Shown: positions 1 to 5,529, counted from the stretch's first letter. The stretch: 7,948 nt of DNA from Pseudoxanthomonas sp. (GCA_026785795.1 JAJAZJ010000036.1:1-7948); one strand, 5' to 3'. Numbers and translations are program-made. Notes: generated by a model from the sequence alone, not told the origin.

Positions 1-367
1 CGCGCTGGTCGTGCGATTGCGACGGGCCGGCGGCGGAATCGGCCCAGTCGATCTGGCTGTCCTCGCTGCGTTCGCTGGCCGGGGCCAGCCAGCGCAGGCG
101 GATGTTGCCGCGCCGCTGCAGGTCGATAATCCTGCGCCGCAGGATGCTCCAGAACAGCGGCGTCCATTCCGCAGGGGGGCGTTCACGATAGCCCAGCATT
201 TTCATCATCGCATCCTGCACCGCATCCAGCGCATCATCGCGGTTGCGCAGGCCGGCTTCAGCGAAACTGAATGCGCGGTTACCGACCTCAGCCAGGAACA
301 CCTCCAGCGATACCGCAACCGGCGGCATTACTGGAGTGTCCTGGTCCTGAATAGCGGCGGTGCTCAC
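1..367 (-). CDS. ECF-type RNA polymerase sigma factor, N-terminal part (runs off the left edge)
   Basis: The minus strand encodes 122 residues before the window ends. Residues about 24-90 look like sigma-70 region 2: FLAEVGNRAF, then DALDAVQDAMMKML (the position of the usual DAEDLVQEVF helix), then LFWSILRRRIIDLQRR, the basic -10-recognition and core-binding stretch. The wording resembles sigma factors that in Xanthomonadaceae and Burkholderiales precede DUF3619 and DUF3106 genes; that context would lie outside the window. Region 4 is not visible. The start is ambiguous. GTG at 367 lies 9 nt after the stop of the gene at 377-712 but has no clear Shine-Dalgarno. ATG at 328 has AGGA about 10 nt upstream and removes 13 residues. 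The role as a promoter-specificity subunit is inferred from the family; the regulon is unknown. Confidence 0.82.
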   Translation of the reverse strand, partial: MSTAAIQDQDTPVMPPVAVSLEVFLAEVGNRAFSFAEAGLRNRDDALDAVQDAMMKMLGYRERPPAEWTPLFWSILRRRIIDLQRRGNIRLRWLAPASERSEDSQIDWADSAAGPSQSHDQR

Positions 368-376
368 CCGCACAGC

Positions 377-712
377 TTAGTGCCTGCGGTCCCAGCGGCG
401 GTCAACGCGGTCGCCAATGCGGTCAAGGCGGTCGTTGGCCACTTCTCCCCTGGTGTCCAGGCGGCTGTCGACGCGATTGCCGCGTGCGTCCAGGCGATCG
501 GCTACCCGTTCGTAACCGGCGCTCTGGGCACGGTCGGCGCGGGTGTCGTAACGGCTATCGATGCGGTCGCCCCTGTTGTCCAGCCGGGTCTCCACGCGAT
601 TGCCCTTGTTGTCCAGGCGCTGGTCGACGCGGTCGCCCCGGTCGGCTGCAAGCGCGGTGCCCGTGGTGCCCAGCAGTACTACGGCCAGGGTCAGCAGATG
701 CATGTTCTTCAT
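377..712 (-). CDS. Small exported protein made of 11-residue Arg/Asp-rich repeats
   Basis: A 111-residue protein. The start ATG at 712 has AAGGA 7 nt upstream. Residues 1-22 form a signal peptide (basic MKNMH, hydrophobic core LLTLAVVLLG, AxA-type site ending TALA), so the product should be periplasmic or secreted. The rest is an 11-residue repeat, for example NKGNRVETRLD, NRGDRIDSRYD, ARGNRVDSRLD, TRGEVANDRLD and RIGDRVDRRWD, about seven units, interrupted once by an eight-residue insertion (RAQSAGYE) near residue 63. The pattern, with regular R/D pairs and one hydrophobic residue every three to four, suggests a long charged helix or hendecad coiled coil. It has no recognisable enzyme motif and I cannot assign a function. 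Its stop lies 9-48 nt from the sigma-factor start, so the two are probably cotranscribed. A 229-codon upstream extension of this frame is antisense to pntAb and is not credible. Confidence 0.85.
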   Translation of the reverse strand: MKNMHLLTLAVVLLGTTGTALAADRGDRVDQRLDNKGNRVETRLDNRGDRIDSRYDTRADRAQSAGYERVADRLDARGNRVDSRLDTRGEVANDRLDRIGDRVDRRWDRRH

Positions 713-842
713 GGCGTTGTCCTTGGTTGGGAGGGCCGTGCACGGGAACAAACGCAGGGGCAGGCCGCCGGTTGACCGCGCTGCGCACGGATTCAGGGGA
801 CGGTTATGATGCGGCAGGGCGGGGTGCCCTGGGAGACGCTGG
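713..842. promoter_or_regulatory. Divergent intergenic region between the repeat-protein/sigma unit and pntAb
   Basis: These 130 bases separate two divergent transcription units and must carry both promoters. On the plus strand TATGAT at 805-810 is a good -10 candidate, but the bases 17 nt upstream (782-787, TGCGCA) are a poor -35. GGGAG at 831-835 is a plausible ribosome binding site 7 nt before the pntAb ATG at 843. On the minus strand only the AAGGA ribosome binding site of the repeat protein is clear. No operator palindrome was seen. Confidence 0.4.
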
Positions 843-1157
843 ATGACCGACGACGTATTCGTGGCCCTGTACATCTTCATGCTGGCGGCCATTGCCGGCC
901 ACGTGATCATTTCCCGGGTCCCGGTGATCCTGCATACCCCGCTGATGTCGGGCTCCAACTTCATCCACGGCATCGTCATGGTCGGCGCCATGGTGGTGCT
1001 GGGGCATGCCGACACCACCCTGGAAAAGACCATCGGCTTCATTGCCGTGGTGCTGGGCGCAGGCAATGCCGCCGGTGGCTACGTGGTTACCGAACGCATG
1101 CTGGACATGTTCAAGACCTCCAGGAAGCCGGCCGCGCGGCAGGAATCCAAGCCATGA
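843..1157 (+). CDS. pntAb: NAD(P) transhydrogenase alpha-2 subunit (membrane part of alpha)
   Basis: This 104-residue protein is the separate membrane segment of the alpha subunit of proton-translocating NAD(P) transhydrogenase, in the three-gene form (alpha-1, alpha-2, beta). It carries three hydrophobic helices, about residues 5-23, 36-54 and 61-82. HTPLMSGSN (31-39) and GGYVVTERMLDMF (78-90) match the equivalent membrane part of E. coli PntA (TPLMSVTN, GGF-VTQRMLKMF). With PntB it forms the proton channel in the inner membrane. His42, in the second helix, corresponds to the channel histidine described in the Thermus thermophilus alpha-2 subunit. The ATG at 843 has GGGAG 7 nt upstream. The stop overlaps the pntB start as ATGA, so translation is probably coupled. 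The NAD-binding alpha-1 gene is not upstream: a divergent gene begins only 130 nt away. Confidence 0.93.
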   Translation: MTDDVFVALYIFMLAAIAGHVIISRVPVILHTPLMSGSNFIHGIVMVGAMVVLGHADTTLEKTIGFIAVVLGAGNAAGGYVVTERMLDMFKTSRKPAARQESKP

Positions 1158-2560
1158 GCTGGACGGCGGTGGAGCTGTTGACCGTGCTGGTGAAGACCAG
1201 CTACCTGGTCGCCGCGGTGCTGTTCCTGCTGGGCCTGCAGCGCATGGCCTCGCCGGTGACCGCGCGCAGCGGCATCCGCTGGGCCGGGCTGGGCATGCTG
1301 ATCGCCACCGTGGCCACGTTCCTCATGCCCGGGCTGCACAACCACCTGCTGATCTTCCTCGGGGTGCTGGTAGGCACCACGGTGGCGTGGATCTCCGCCA
1401 AGCGCGTGGCCATCACCGACATGCCGCAGATGGTGGCGCTTTACAACGGCATGGGAGGTGGCTCGGCCGCGGCCATCGGCGCGGTGGAGCTGCTGCGCTT
1501 CTCGGGCGCAGGCATGGCGCCGTCGCGCACGATCCTGGTGCTGGCCATGCTCGGTTCGCTGATCGGCGCGGTATCGCTGTCGGGCTCGATCATCGCCTGG
1601 GCCAAGCTGGACGGGCGCATGGACAGGCGCTACACCTTCCCGGGCATGCAGATCTTCAACGCCTGCATTGCGCTGCTGACGGTGGCGCTGGGCATCATGG
1701 CCATCACCACGCTGGGCGTGCCGTGGATCATTGCGTTCTTCGTCAGCGCGCTGGCGCTGGGCGTGTTGATGACCCTGCCCATCGGCGGCGCGGACATGCC
1801 GGTGGTGATTTCGCTGTACAACGCGCTGACCGGCCTGGCGGTGGCGTTCGAAGGCTACGTGTTGGGCATCGAGACCCTGATCATCGCCGGCATGATGGTG
1901 GGCGCTGCGGGCATCCTGCTGACCCGCCTGATGGCCAAGGCCATGAACCGGCCGATCAGCGGCGTGCTGTTCTCCAGCTTTGGCGGCAGCAGCGGCGAGG
2001 CGCAGGAGATCAGCGGTGCGCAGAAGCCCATCGAGGCCGGCGACGTGGCCGCAATGATGGGCTTCGCCGAGCGCGTGGTGATCGTGCCCGGGTATGGCTT
2101 GGCGGTGGCCCAGGCGCAGCACAAGATCTGGGAGCTGGCGCAGAAGCTGATGGAGCGCGGGGTGAAGGTGAAGTTCGCCATCCACCCGGTGGCCGGGCGT
2201 ATGCCGGGCCATATGAACGTGCTGCTGGCCGAGGCCGGCGTGCCCTATGACCTGATCGTGGACATGGACGATATCAACCCCGAGTTCCCCAACACCGACG
2301 TGTCGCTGGTGATTGGCGCCAATGATGTGGTCAACCCCGTGGCCAGGACCGACCCGGCTTCACCCATCTACGGCATGCCGATCCTGGACGTGGTGAACAG
2401 CAAGAACACCGTGGTCATCAAGCGCGGCAAGGGCACCGGTTTCGCCGGCATCGAAAACGCCCTGTTCTACGCCGACAACACGCGCATGCTGTACGGCGAC
2501 GGCGCGGAGATGGCCAGTGCGCTGGTGAGTGAGTTGAAAGCGCTGGATGGTGGGCATTGA
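1154..2560 (+). CDS. pntB: NAD(P) transhydrogenase beta subunit
   Basis: A 468-residue inner-membrane protein of normal family length. Together with the alpha subunits it transfers hydride from NADH to NADP+ driven by proton entry, supplying NADPH. Residues about 1-265 are the membrane domain with eight to nine hydrophobic helices, including TDMPQMVALYNGMGGG (88-103) and ADMPVVISLYNALTG (213-227). Residues about 290-468 are the NADP(H)-binding domain III: GYGLAVAQAQ (313-322), HPVAGRMPGHMNV (344-356), GANDVVNP (388-395) and KRGKGTGFAGIEN (423-435), all close to E. coli PntB. Where E. coli has the proton-pathway residue His91 this protein has Asn98, and the histidine is instead in PntAb (His42). 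The start ATG overlaps the pntAb stop. The same frame is open back to 806, but that region overlaps pntAb and does not resemble PntB. Confidence 0.97.
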   Translation: MSWTAVELLTVLVKTSYLVAAVLFLLGLQRMASPVTARSGIRWAGLGMLIATVATFLMPGLHNHLLIFLGVLVGTTVAWISAKRVAITDMPQMVALYNGMGGGSAAAIGAVELLRFSGAGMAPSRTILVLAMLGSLIGAVSLSGSIIAWAKLDGRMDRRYTFPGMQIFNACIALLTVALGIMAITTLGVPWIIAFFVSALALGVLMTLPIGGADMPVVISLYNALTGLAVAFEGYVLGIETLIIAGMMVGAAGILLTRLMAKAMNRPISGVLFSSFGGSSGEAQEISGAQKPIEAGDVAAMMGFAERVVIVPGYGLAVAQAQHKIWELAQKLMERGVKVKFAIHPVAGRMPGHMNVLLAEAGVPYDLIVDMDDINPEFPNTDVSLVIGANDVVNPVARTDPASPIYGMPILDVVNSKNTVVIKRGKGTGFAGIENALFYADNTRMLYGDGAEMASALVSELKALDGGH

Positions 2561-2597
2561 GGCGTGTGGAATATCCGCATGAGAGCTGTCAGCCAGC

Positions 2598-2627
2598 GTA
2601 GCCCGGGTAAGCAAAGCGCACCCGGGT
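2598..2627 (+). repeat. GTAG-headed REP palindrome, single copy after pntB
   Basis: GTAG at 2598-2601 is followed by an imperfect palindrome: CCCGGGT at 2602-2608, an 11-nt loop, and ACCCGGG at 2620-2626. The same unit recurs at 5409-5438 and, inverted, at 5460-5493. A GTAG head plus imperfect palindrome is the known form of REP sequences mobilised by RAYT transposases in Stenotrophomonas and relatives. It sits 37 nt after the pntB stop, so its hairpin may also protect or end the pntB mRNA; it lacks a T-run. Confidence 0.75.
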
Positions 2628-2694
2628 TGGTCCGGATAAATGAACCTGCGCCCTTTTCTGCCCGCAGTGGCCACGATGTGGGCATGCAGCACCC

Positions 2695-2910
2695 TCAGTC
2701 TGTTATGCCGAAAACCAGCCCATATGCCCCGGTACCGAAGCACAAGCCAAAGATCACGAGCCGCAAGCCCACGGCGAAGAGGTAGAACTTCGGGTGGCGA
2801 ACCGGCGACGCGAAGTCGAAAAACAAGCTCGAGCCCGCTTGTTTCCGGCGGGTCCAGGTGTAGTGCAGACCCCAGGCCCCTAGGGCCAGCATCAGCAGAT
2901 TGGTCAGCGT
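2695..2910 (-). pseudogene. Small membrane-protein gene with probable decayed start codon
   Basis: The frame from 2892 down to the TGA at 2695-2697 reads 65 residues. A strong transmembrane helix lies in the C-terminal half (FYLFAVGLRLVIFGLCFGTG, about 36-55), after a polar stretch FDFASPVRHPK. The peptide looks like genuine protein, but I do not recognise the family. The ATG at 2892 has no ribosome binding site and cuts into the first helix. Six codons upstream, at 2910-2908, there is ACG exactly where the adjacent duplicated copy has ATG (3007-3005). The ancestral start was therefore probably here, giving about 71 residues with two helices, and has mutated. It could still be expressed weakly from ACG or from 2892. 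No partner gene lies on this strand nearby. Confidence 0.5.
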
Positions 2911-3022
2911 GGCGCTTGTGTCAGAGGCTCGAGCCCGCTTGCTTTCGGCGGGTCCCGGTGTGGTGCAGACCCCAGGCGCCCGAGGTCAGCTGCAGATTGA
3001 GCAGCATGGCGCTTCGGTCAGC
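2827..3022. repeat. Diverged tandem duplication of about 100 bp
   Basis: Copy 1 starts at 2827 and copy 2 exactly 100 bases later at 2927, both with GCTCGAGCCCGCTT. The first 60 bases align without gaps and with few mismatches, for example the shared GTGCAGACCCCAGGC; the last third aligns with a 4-base gap. On the minus strand the unit covers the 5' end of the small membrane-protein gene. Copy 2 encodes a 28-residue stub (ATG at 3007-3005, TGA at 2923-2921) containing GAWGLHHTGTRRKQAGSSL, against GAWGLHYTWTRRKQAGSSL in copy 1. The stub ends at the duplication junction. Confidence 0.85.
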
Positions 3023-3026
3023 GATG

Positions 3027-3330
3027 CCGCCGATGCCCTGAACGGTTCGCAAAATCGAGATCGCGCCAAGGGGCGCGGTGCGCCTGGTCTCAAATTGCGG
3101 CCACGGCGGTGATCATTTTGTAAACTGCTCAAGGAGCGGGCATCTAACGCATAGGAACTTCAAACCCTCTTATCGAACAGCCTGGCGATTAGGCGGTGGT
3201 CGCGCAAGCGCCTGTTTCGGGCGAACGCTCGTGAGTTGAATTTCGGGATCGCGGGGCCGCGCCGTCTCGCCTCCGGTGGCCATTTCTTGCTGATTCCTGG
3301 CAGCGGGCCGAGCAGGGTCCTGCGGACTTG
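3027..3330. other. Intergenic stretch with no recognisable gene
   Basis: About 300 bases without a convincing coding frame on either strand; open frames here are antisense or composite and have no family-like motifs. The bases around 3110-3180 are distinctly more A/T-rich than the rest of the window, which may mark a promoter region or imported DNA. No RNA gene fold was recognised. Confidence 0.5.
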
Positions 3331-3332
3331 TC

Positions 3333-3365
3333 AAAAAAGGGGTAGTCCAACCTGACCCCTTTTTT
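3333..3365. terminator. Hairpin with A-run and T-run, probable bidirectional terminator
   Basis: AAAAAAGGGGT (3333-3343) and ACCCCTTTTTT (3355-3365) are perfect inverted repeats around an 11-nt loop. The G/C stem followed by six T on either strand fits a factor-independent terminator working in both directions. It would insulate the amidohydrolase gene, whose GTG start is 50 nt downstream, from transcription entering from the left. Alternatively it is part of a mobile-element end: bases 3341-3349 (GGTAGTCCA) also occur inverted at 4864-4872. Confidence 0.6.
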
Positions 3366-3415
3366 GCTAAGCTGCGTGGCACGCTGCTCCCCGTCAACTC
3401 TGGAGACGTAGCCCC

Positions 3416-4834
3416 GTGCCCAAAACAGTACATCCTCCAATGAGGGCCATCATCACGTCTCTGGCTTTGTCGCTCACGGTGGGCCTGGCGGCCTGTGCGA
3501 CACCCCCCATGCCGATGCGTGCGGACCTCGCGATTCGAAACGTCCATGTCGTGGATACGCGCAGAGGTCGGGTGCTGGCCGACCGCACCCTTCTGATCCG
3601 GGGCGACCGCATTGCGGCGATCGCGGACGCTTCGACTCCGTATGCGGCAGATCTTGAGGTCGACGGTCAGGGGGCCTACGCCATTCCCGGCCTGTGGGAC
3701 GCTCACATCCATCTGTTGCAGGATGACGCGGATAGCGCTCTGAGGACCGCGCCGGTGTTGCTGTCCTACGGGGTGACCCATGTCCGGGACATGGGCTCCT
3801 CGGCCCGGGCGCTGACCGCGTTCAGGGCCGGTGCAAAGTCACCCGACCTGCCGGTGATTCTAGCCAGTGGTCCGCCCTTCTGGGCGTTCGAACTGCCCTA
3901 TGGCGACAAGAGCCAGCAGCGGATCGTCGGCGATGCTGCAGAGATCGAGACGGCGGTCCGCGACACGGCGGGGGCGGGTGCCGACCTGATCAAGATCTAT
4001 GCCGGGTTCGAGCCCGGGCCGATGGCCGTGCTGATGGAGGCGGCCCGCGCTCAGGGCCTGCGCGTCGCTGGTCACGCCCAGCCGGGCGCGCCGCTGGATG
4101 CACAGGCGCGGCTGGGACTAGCCACTGTCGAACATCTGGAAACGTCGACCTTCGCGGGCTGTGACGTCGATCCGGACGCCTATTTCGAGCGGATCATCGC
4201 CGCCCGGTTCAGAGGCTCGGGGGAAACCCTGCCGGCCATCTTCACGGCGTTTGTCGCCGACATCGACCGCGACGCCTGCGTGGCGATGTTCCGCAGGGCG
4301 GCAGACGCGGGCCTGGCCATTACCCCGACCCTGACGGCCACTTTCCTGCCCCCCGCGACCGCAAGACGGCTGGTGGCCGACCTGCTGCCCGCGCAGCGCG
4401 AGACGTGCGAGCTGTATCTCGCCGCCTTCAGCGAGAACGACCCGGTCGGCGAGGCCGCCTATGTGGCGGCGGGAAACGCACTGATGGAAATAGTGCACGC
4501 ATCCGGACTGCCGATCTTGGCAGGCACAGACGCGCCGGCCTTCTGCGGCACGGCGGGGGCGTCCCTGGCCGTGGAATTGGAGCTGTTGCAGCTGTCGGGA
4601 CTGAGCCCGCTGGAGGTGCTGCAGTCCGCGACGCTGACGCCGGCCCGTGTTTTCGGTTTCGGCGACCGTCTGGGGGCGATCGAGCCGGGCATGGATGCCG
4701 ATTTCGTCCTGTTGCGCCAGAACCCGCTGGTTGACGTCTCGGCCTATGCCGAACCGGTGGGACTGTTTTCGCGCGGAAAATGGCGCGATCAGACGGAGCT
4801 GATGCGGCTGCGGCGGTCTGGCCCTTCGAACTGA
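3416..4834 (+). CDS. Metal-dependent amidohydrolase, predicted lipoprotein
   Basis: A 472-residue member of the amidohydrolase superfamily, closest in layout to the imidazolonepropionase-like and Xaa-Pro dipeptidase (prolidase-like) enzymes. The N terminus has a hydrophobic stretch and a lipobox LAAC with Cys27, so it is probably membrane-anchored in the periplasm. The small beta domain DLAIRNVHVVDTRRG leads into PGLWDAHIHL, giving ligands His97 and His99. Further ligands are Lys193 in LIKIYAG (usually carbamylated), His220 in VAGHAQ, His240 in VEHLE, and Asp372 in LAGTDAP. NPLVDV near 436-441 and GMDADFVLL belong to the C-terminal strand domain. All ligands are present, so it should be active; the substrate is unknown, with peptides or N-acyl amides possible. 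The GTG start at 3416 has GGAG about 10 nt upstream. ATG at 3440 would keep the lipobox but has no ribosome binding site. Seven of nine tyrosines use TAT, against two of ten in pntB, suggesting transfer. Confidence 0.88.
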   Translation: MPKTVHPPMRAIITSLALSLTVGLAACATPPMPMRADLAIRNVHVVDTRRGRVLADRTLLIRGDRIAAIADASTPYAADLEVDGQGAYAIPGLWDAHIHLLQDDADSALRTAPVLLSYGVTHVRDMGSSARALTAFRAGAKSPDLPVILASGPPFWAFELPYGDKSQQRIVGDAAEIETAVRDTAGAGADLIKIYAGFEPGPMAVLMEAARAQGLRVAGHAQPGAPLDAQARLGLATVEHLETSTFAGCDVDPDAYFERIIAARFRGSGETLPAIFTAFVADIDRDACVAMFRRAADAGLAITPTLTATFLPPATARRLVADLLPAQRETCELYLAAFSENDPVGEAAYVAAGNALMEIVHASGLPILAGTDAPAFCGTAGASLAVELELLQLSGLSPLEVLQSATLTPARVFGFGDRLGAIEPGMDADFVLLRQNPLVDVSAYAEPVGLFSRGKWRDQTELMRLRRSGPSN

Positions 4835-4863
4835 AGTGGCGCTGCCGCGGCGGGGCGGCGAAC

Positions 4864-4977
4864 TGGACTACCTTCATTTCCTCGGACAGTTTAATTAGGC
4901 ACCGTTGCCATCATCTCTGACTGGGTCGATGAGCGGTAGCCCAGCGTGCTCTGCAGCCGCTTGCGGTTGTAGAGCTC
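4864..4977 (-). mobile_element. IS3-family insertion sequence remnant: transposase C terminus and terminal end
   Basis: Reading on the minus strand from 4977 to the TAA at 4893-4891, the 28 codons give ELYNRKRLQSTLGYRSS and then TQSEMMATVPN. The YNRKRLHSTLGY-type motif is the conserved C-terminal signature of IS3-family OrfB transposases, after the DDE catalytic core. The core and everything upstream are missing: homology stops exactly where the 122-bp repeat begins at 4977. Beyond the stop, the sequence up to 4864 is the likely right end of the IS, with terminal bases TGGACTACC when read inward. It cannot transpose by itself. Confidence 0.8.
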
Positions 4978-5098
4978 ATAGGGCGGGCCCCGGCCCGCCG
5001 CATATCGTTCGGAAGCCGCGAAGCGTTCCTTGGCAATTGCGACTCGCGACGTGCGCATCCTGGCTTCGCCCATGGCGGGTCAAGACCCGCCCTTCGTT
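4977..5098. repeat. 122-bp paired-hairpin repeat, copy A
   Basis: This copy is about 91% identical to copy B at 5258-5379 (11 mismatches, no gaps). It contains two perfect 18-nt hairpins, each an 8-bp stem with a 2-nt loop: 4982-4999 (GGCGGGCC-CC-GGCCCGCC) and 5074-5091 (GGCGGGTC-AA-GACCCGCC), 74 nt apart. It abuts the truncated transposase. It resembles a two-REP mosaic element or small MITE and has no coding potential. Confidence 0.85.
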
Positions 5099-5257
5099 TG
5101 TTGTCGGTATGTGCACGTGGGCGCTCGCGACTCGGAATGAAGATAAAGAGCTCACGGCCATGGGCCGCTCCTACAGGAAACTTCAGCCGAGTACAGTTCG
5201 TATTTTGAGCGACATTGCATGGCAACTGCGATGCAGGCTCATTGTACTCATAGAGAC
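5099..5257. other. Spacer between the two 122-bp repeats
   Basis: About 160 bases with no gene recognised on either strand. The only structure noted is a short inverted repeat, GGCCATGGGCC, near 5156-5167. The lower G/C of parts of this stretch (around 5135-5155 and 5190-5215) sets it apart from the flanking repeats. Confidence 0.45.
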
Positions 5258-5379
5258 CATAGGGCGGGCCCCGGCCCGCCGCATATCATTCGGAAGCCGC
5301 AAAGCGTTCCTTGGTAATTGCAATCTGCGACGTGCACATCGTGACTTCGCCCATGGCGGGTCAAGACCCGCCCTCCGTT
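5258..5379. repeat. 122-bp paired-hairpin repeat, copy B
   Basis: Direct repeat of copy A, displaced by 281 bases. Its hairpins lie at 5263-5280 and 5355-5372 and are identical in sequence to those of copy A. All 11 differences between the copies fall outside the hairpins. Both copies are in the same orientation, so recombination between them could delete or duplicate the 281-bp interval. Confidence 0.85.
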
Positions 5380-5408
5380 CTGGCCACATTGTGCAAGCTT
5401 CGGCCGGC

Positions 5409-5438
5409 GTAGCCCGGGTAAGCGAAGCGCACCCGGGG
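5409..5438 (+). repeat. GTAG-headed REP palindrome, left half of a convergent pair
   Basis: GTAG at 5409-5412, CCCGGGT at 5413-5419, loop AAGCGAAGCGC, ACCCGGG at 5431-5437. It differs from the copy at 2598-2627 by one base in the loop. It faces the inverted copy at 5460-5493. Confidence 0.8.
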
Positions 5439-5459
5439 CGCTCCACGTTTCGTGACAAT

Positions 5460-5493
5460 CCCCGGGTGCGGCCTTGGGCCTTACCCGGGCGAC
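5460..5493 (-). repeat. REP palindrome, inverted right half of a convergent pair
   Basis: Read on the minus strand it has head GTCG (a changed GTAG), then CCCGGGTAAGGCC, a longer loop, and GGCCGCACCCGGGG. Together with 5409-5438 it forms a long inverted repeat around a 21-nt centre. It lies 36 nt past the stop of the minus-strand membrane-protein gene and may serve as a transcript end, though no T-run is seen. Confidence 0.75.
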
Positions 5494-5529
5494 TCCACTC
5501 CTGATGACGCCTCAACACCATTGCCGACG

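Noticed and set aside
11..775. Plus-strand open frame of 254 codons across the left end
   Set aside because: Antisense to the sigma factor and the signal-peptide repeat protein, both with convincing protein features; its apparent repeats mirror those of the real gene.
772..810. TTGACC (772-777) paired with TATGAT (805-810) as a sigma-70 promoter
   Set aside because: The gap is 27 nt, far longer than the usual 16-18, so TTGACC cannot serve as the -35 for this -10.
713..1066. Upstream extension of the repeat protein to 229 codons
   Set aside because: It would run antisense through pntAb and bury a good signal peptide in the middle of the protein; the start at 712 has a ribosome binding site.
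806..1153. Open frame extending pntB about 116 codons upstream
   Set aside because: It overlaps the clearly recognisable pntAb in another frame, its residues do not resemble PntB, and the ATGA overlap at 1154 gives a PntB of normal length.
1079..2212. Long minus-strand open frame opposite pntB
   Set aside because: His/Gln/Arg-rich antisense reading of a high-GC gene with no family motifs; pntB on the plus strand is unambiguous.
3170..3781. Minus-strand open frames of 203 and 83 codons around 3170-3781
   Set aside because: They cross the hairpin and run antisense to the amidohydrolase signal peptide and metal site, with no recognisable protein features.
4428..4877. Minus-strand 149-codon frame opposite the amidohydrolase C terminus
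   Set aside because: Pro/Arg-rich low-complexity antisense reading of a high-GC gene, no ribosome binding site or motif.
4977..5379. Repeats as a CRISPR array
   Set aside because: There are only two copies, 122 bp long with a 159-bp interval, and no cas genes; CRISPR repeats are 23-50 bp with uniform short spacers.
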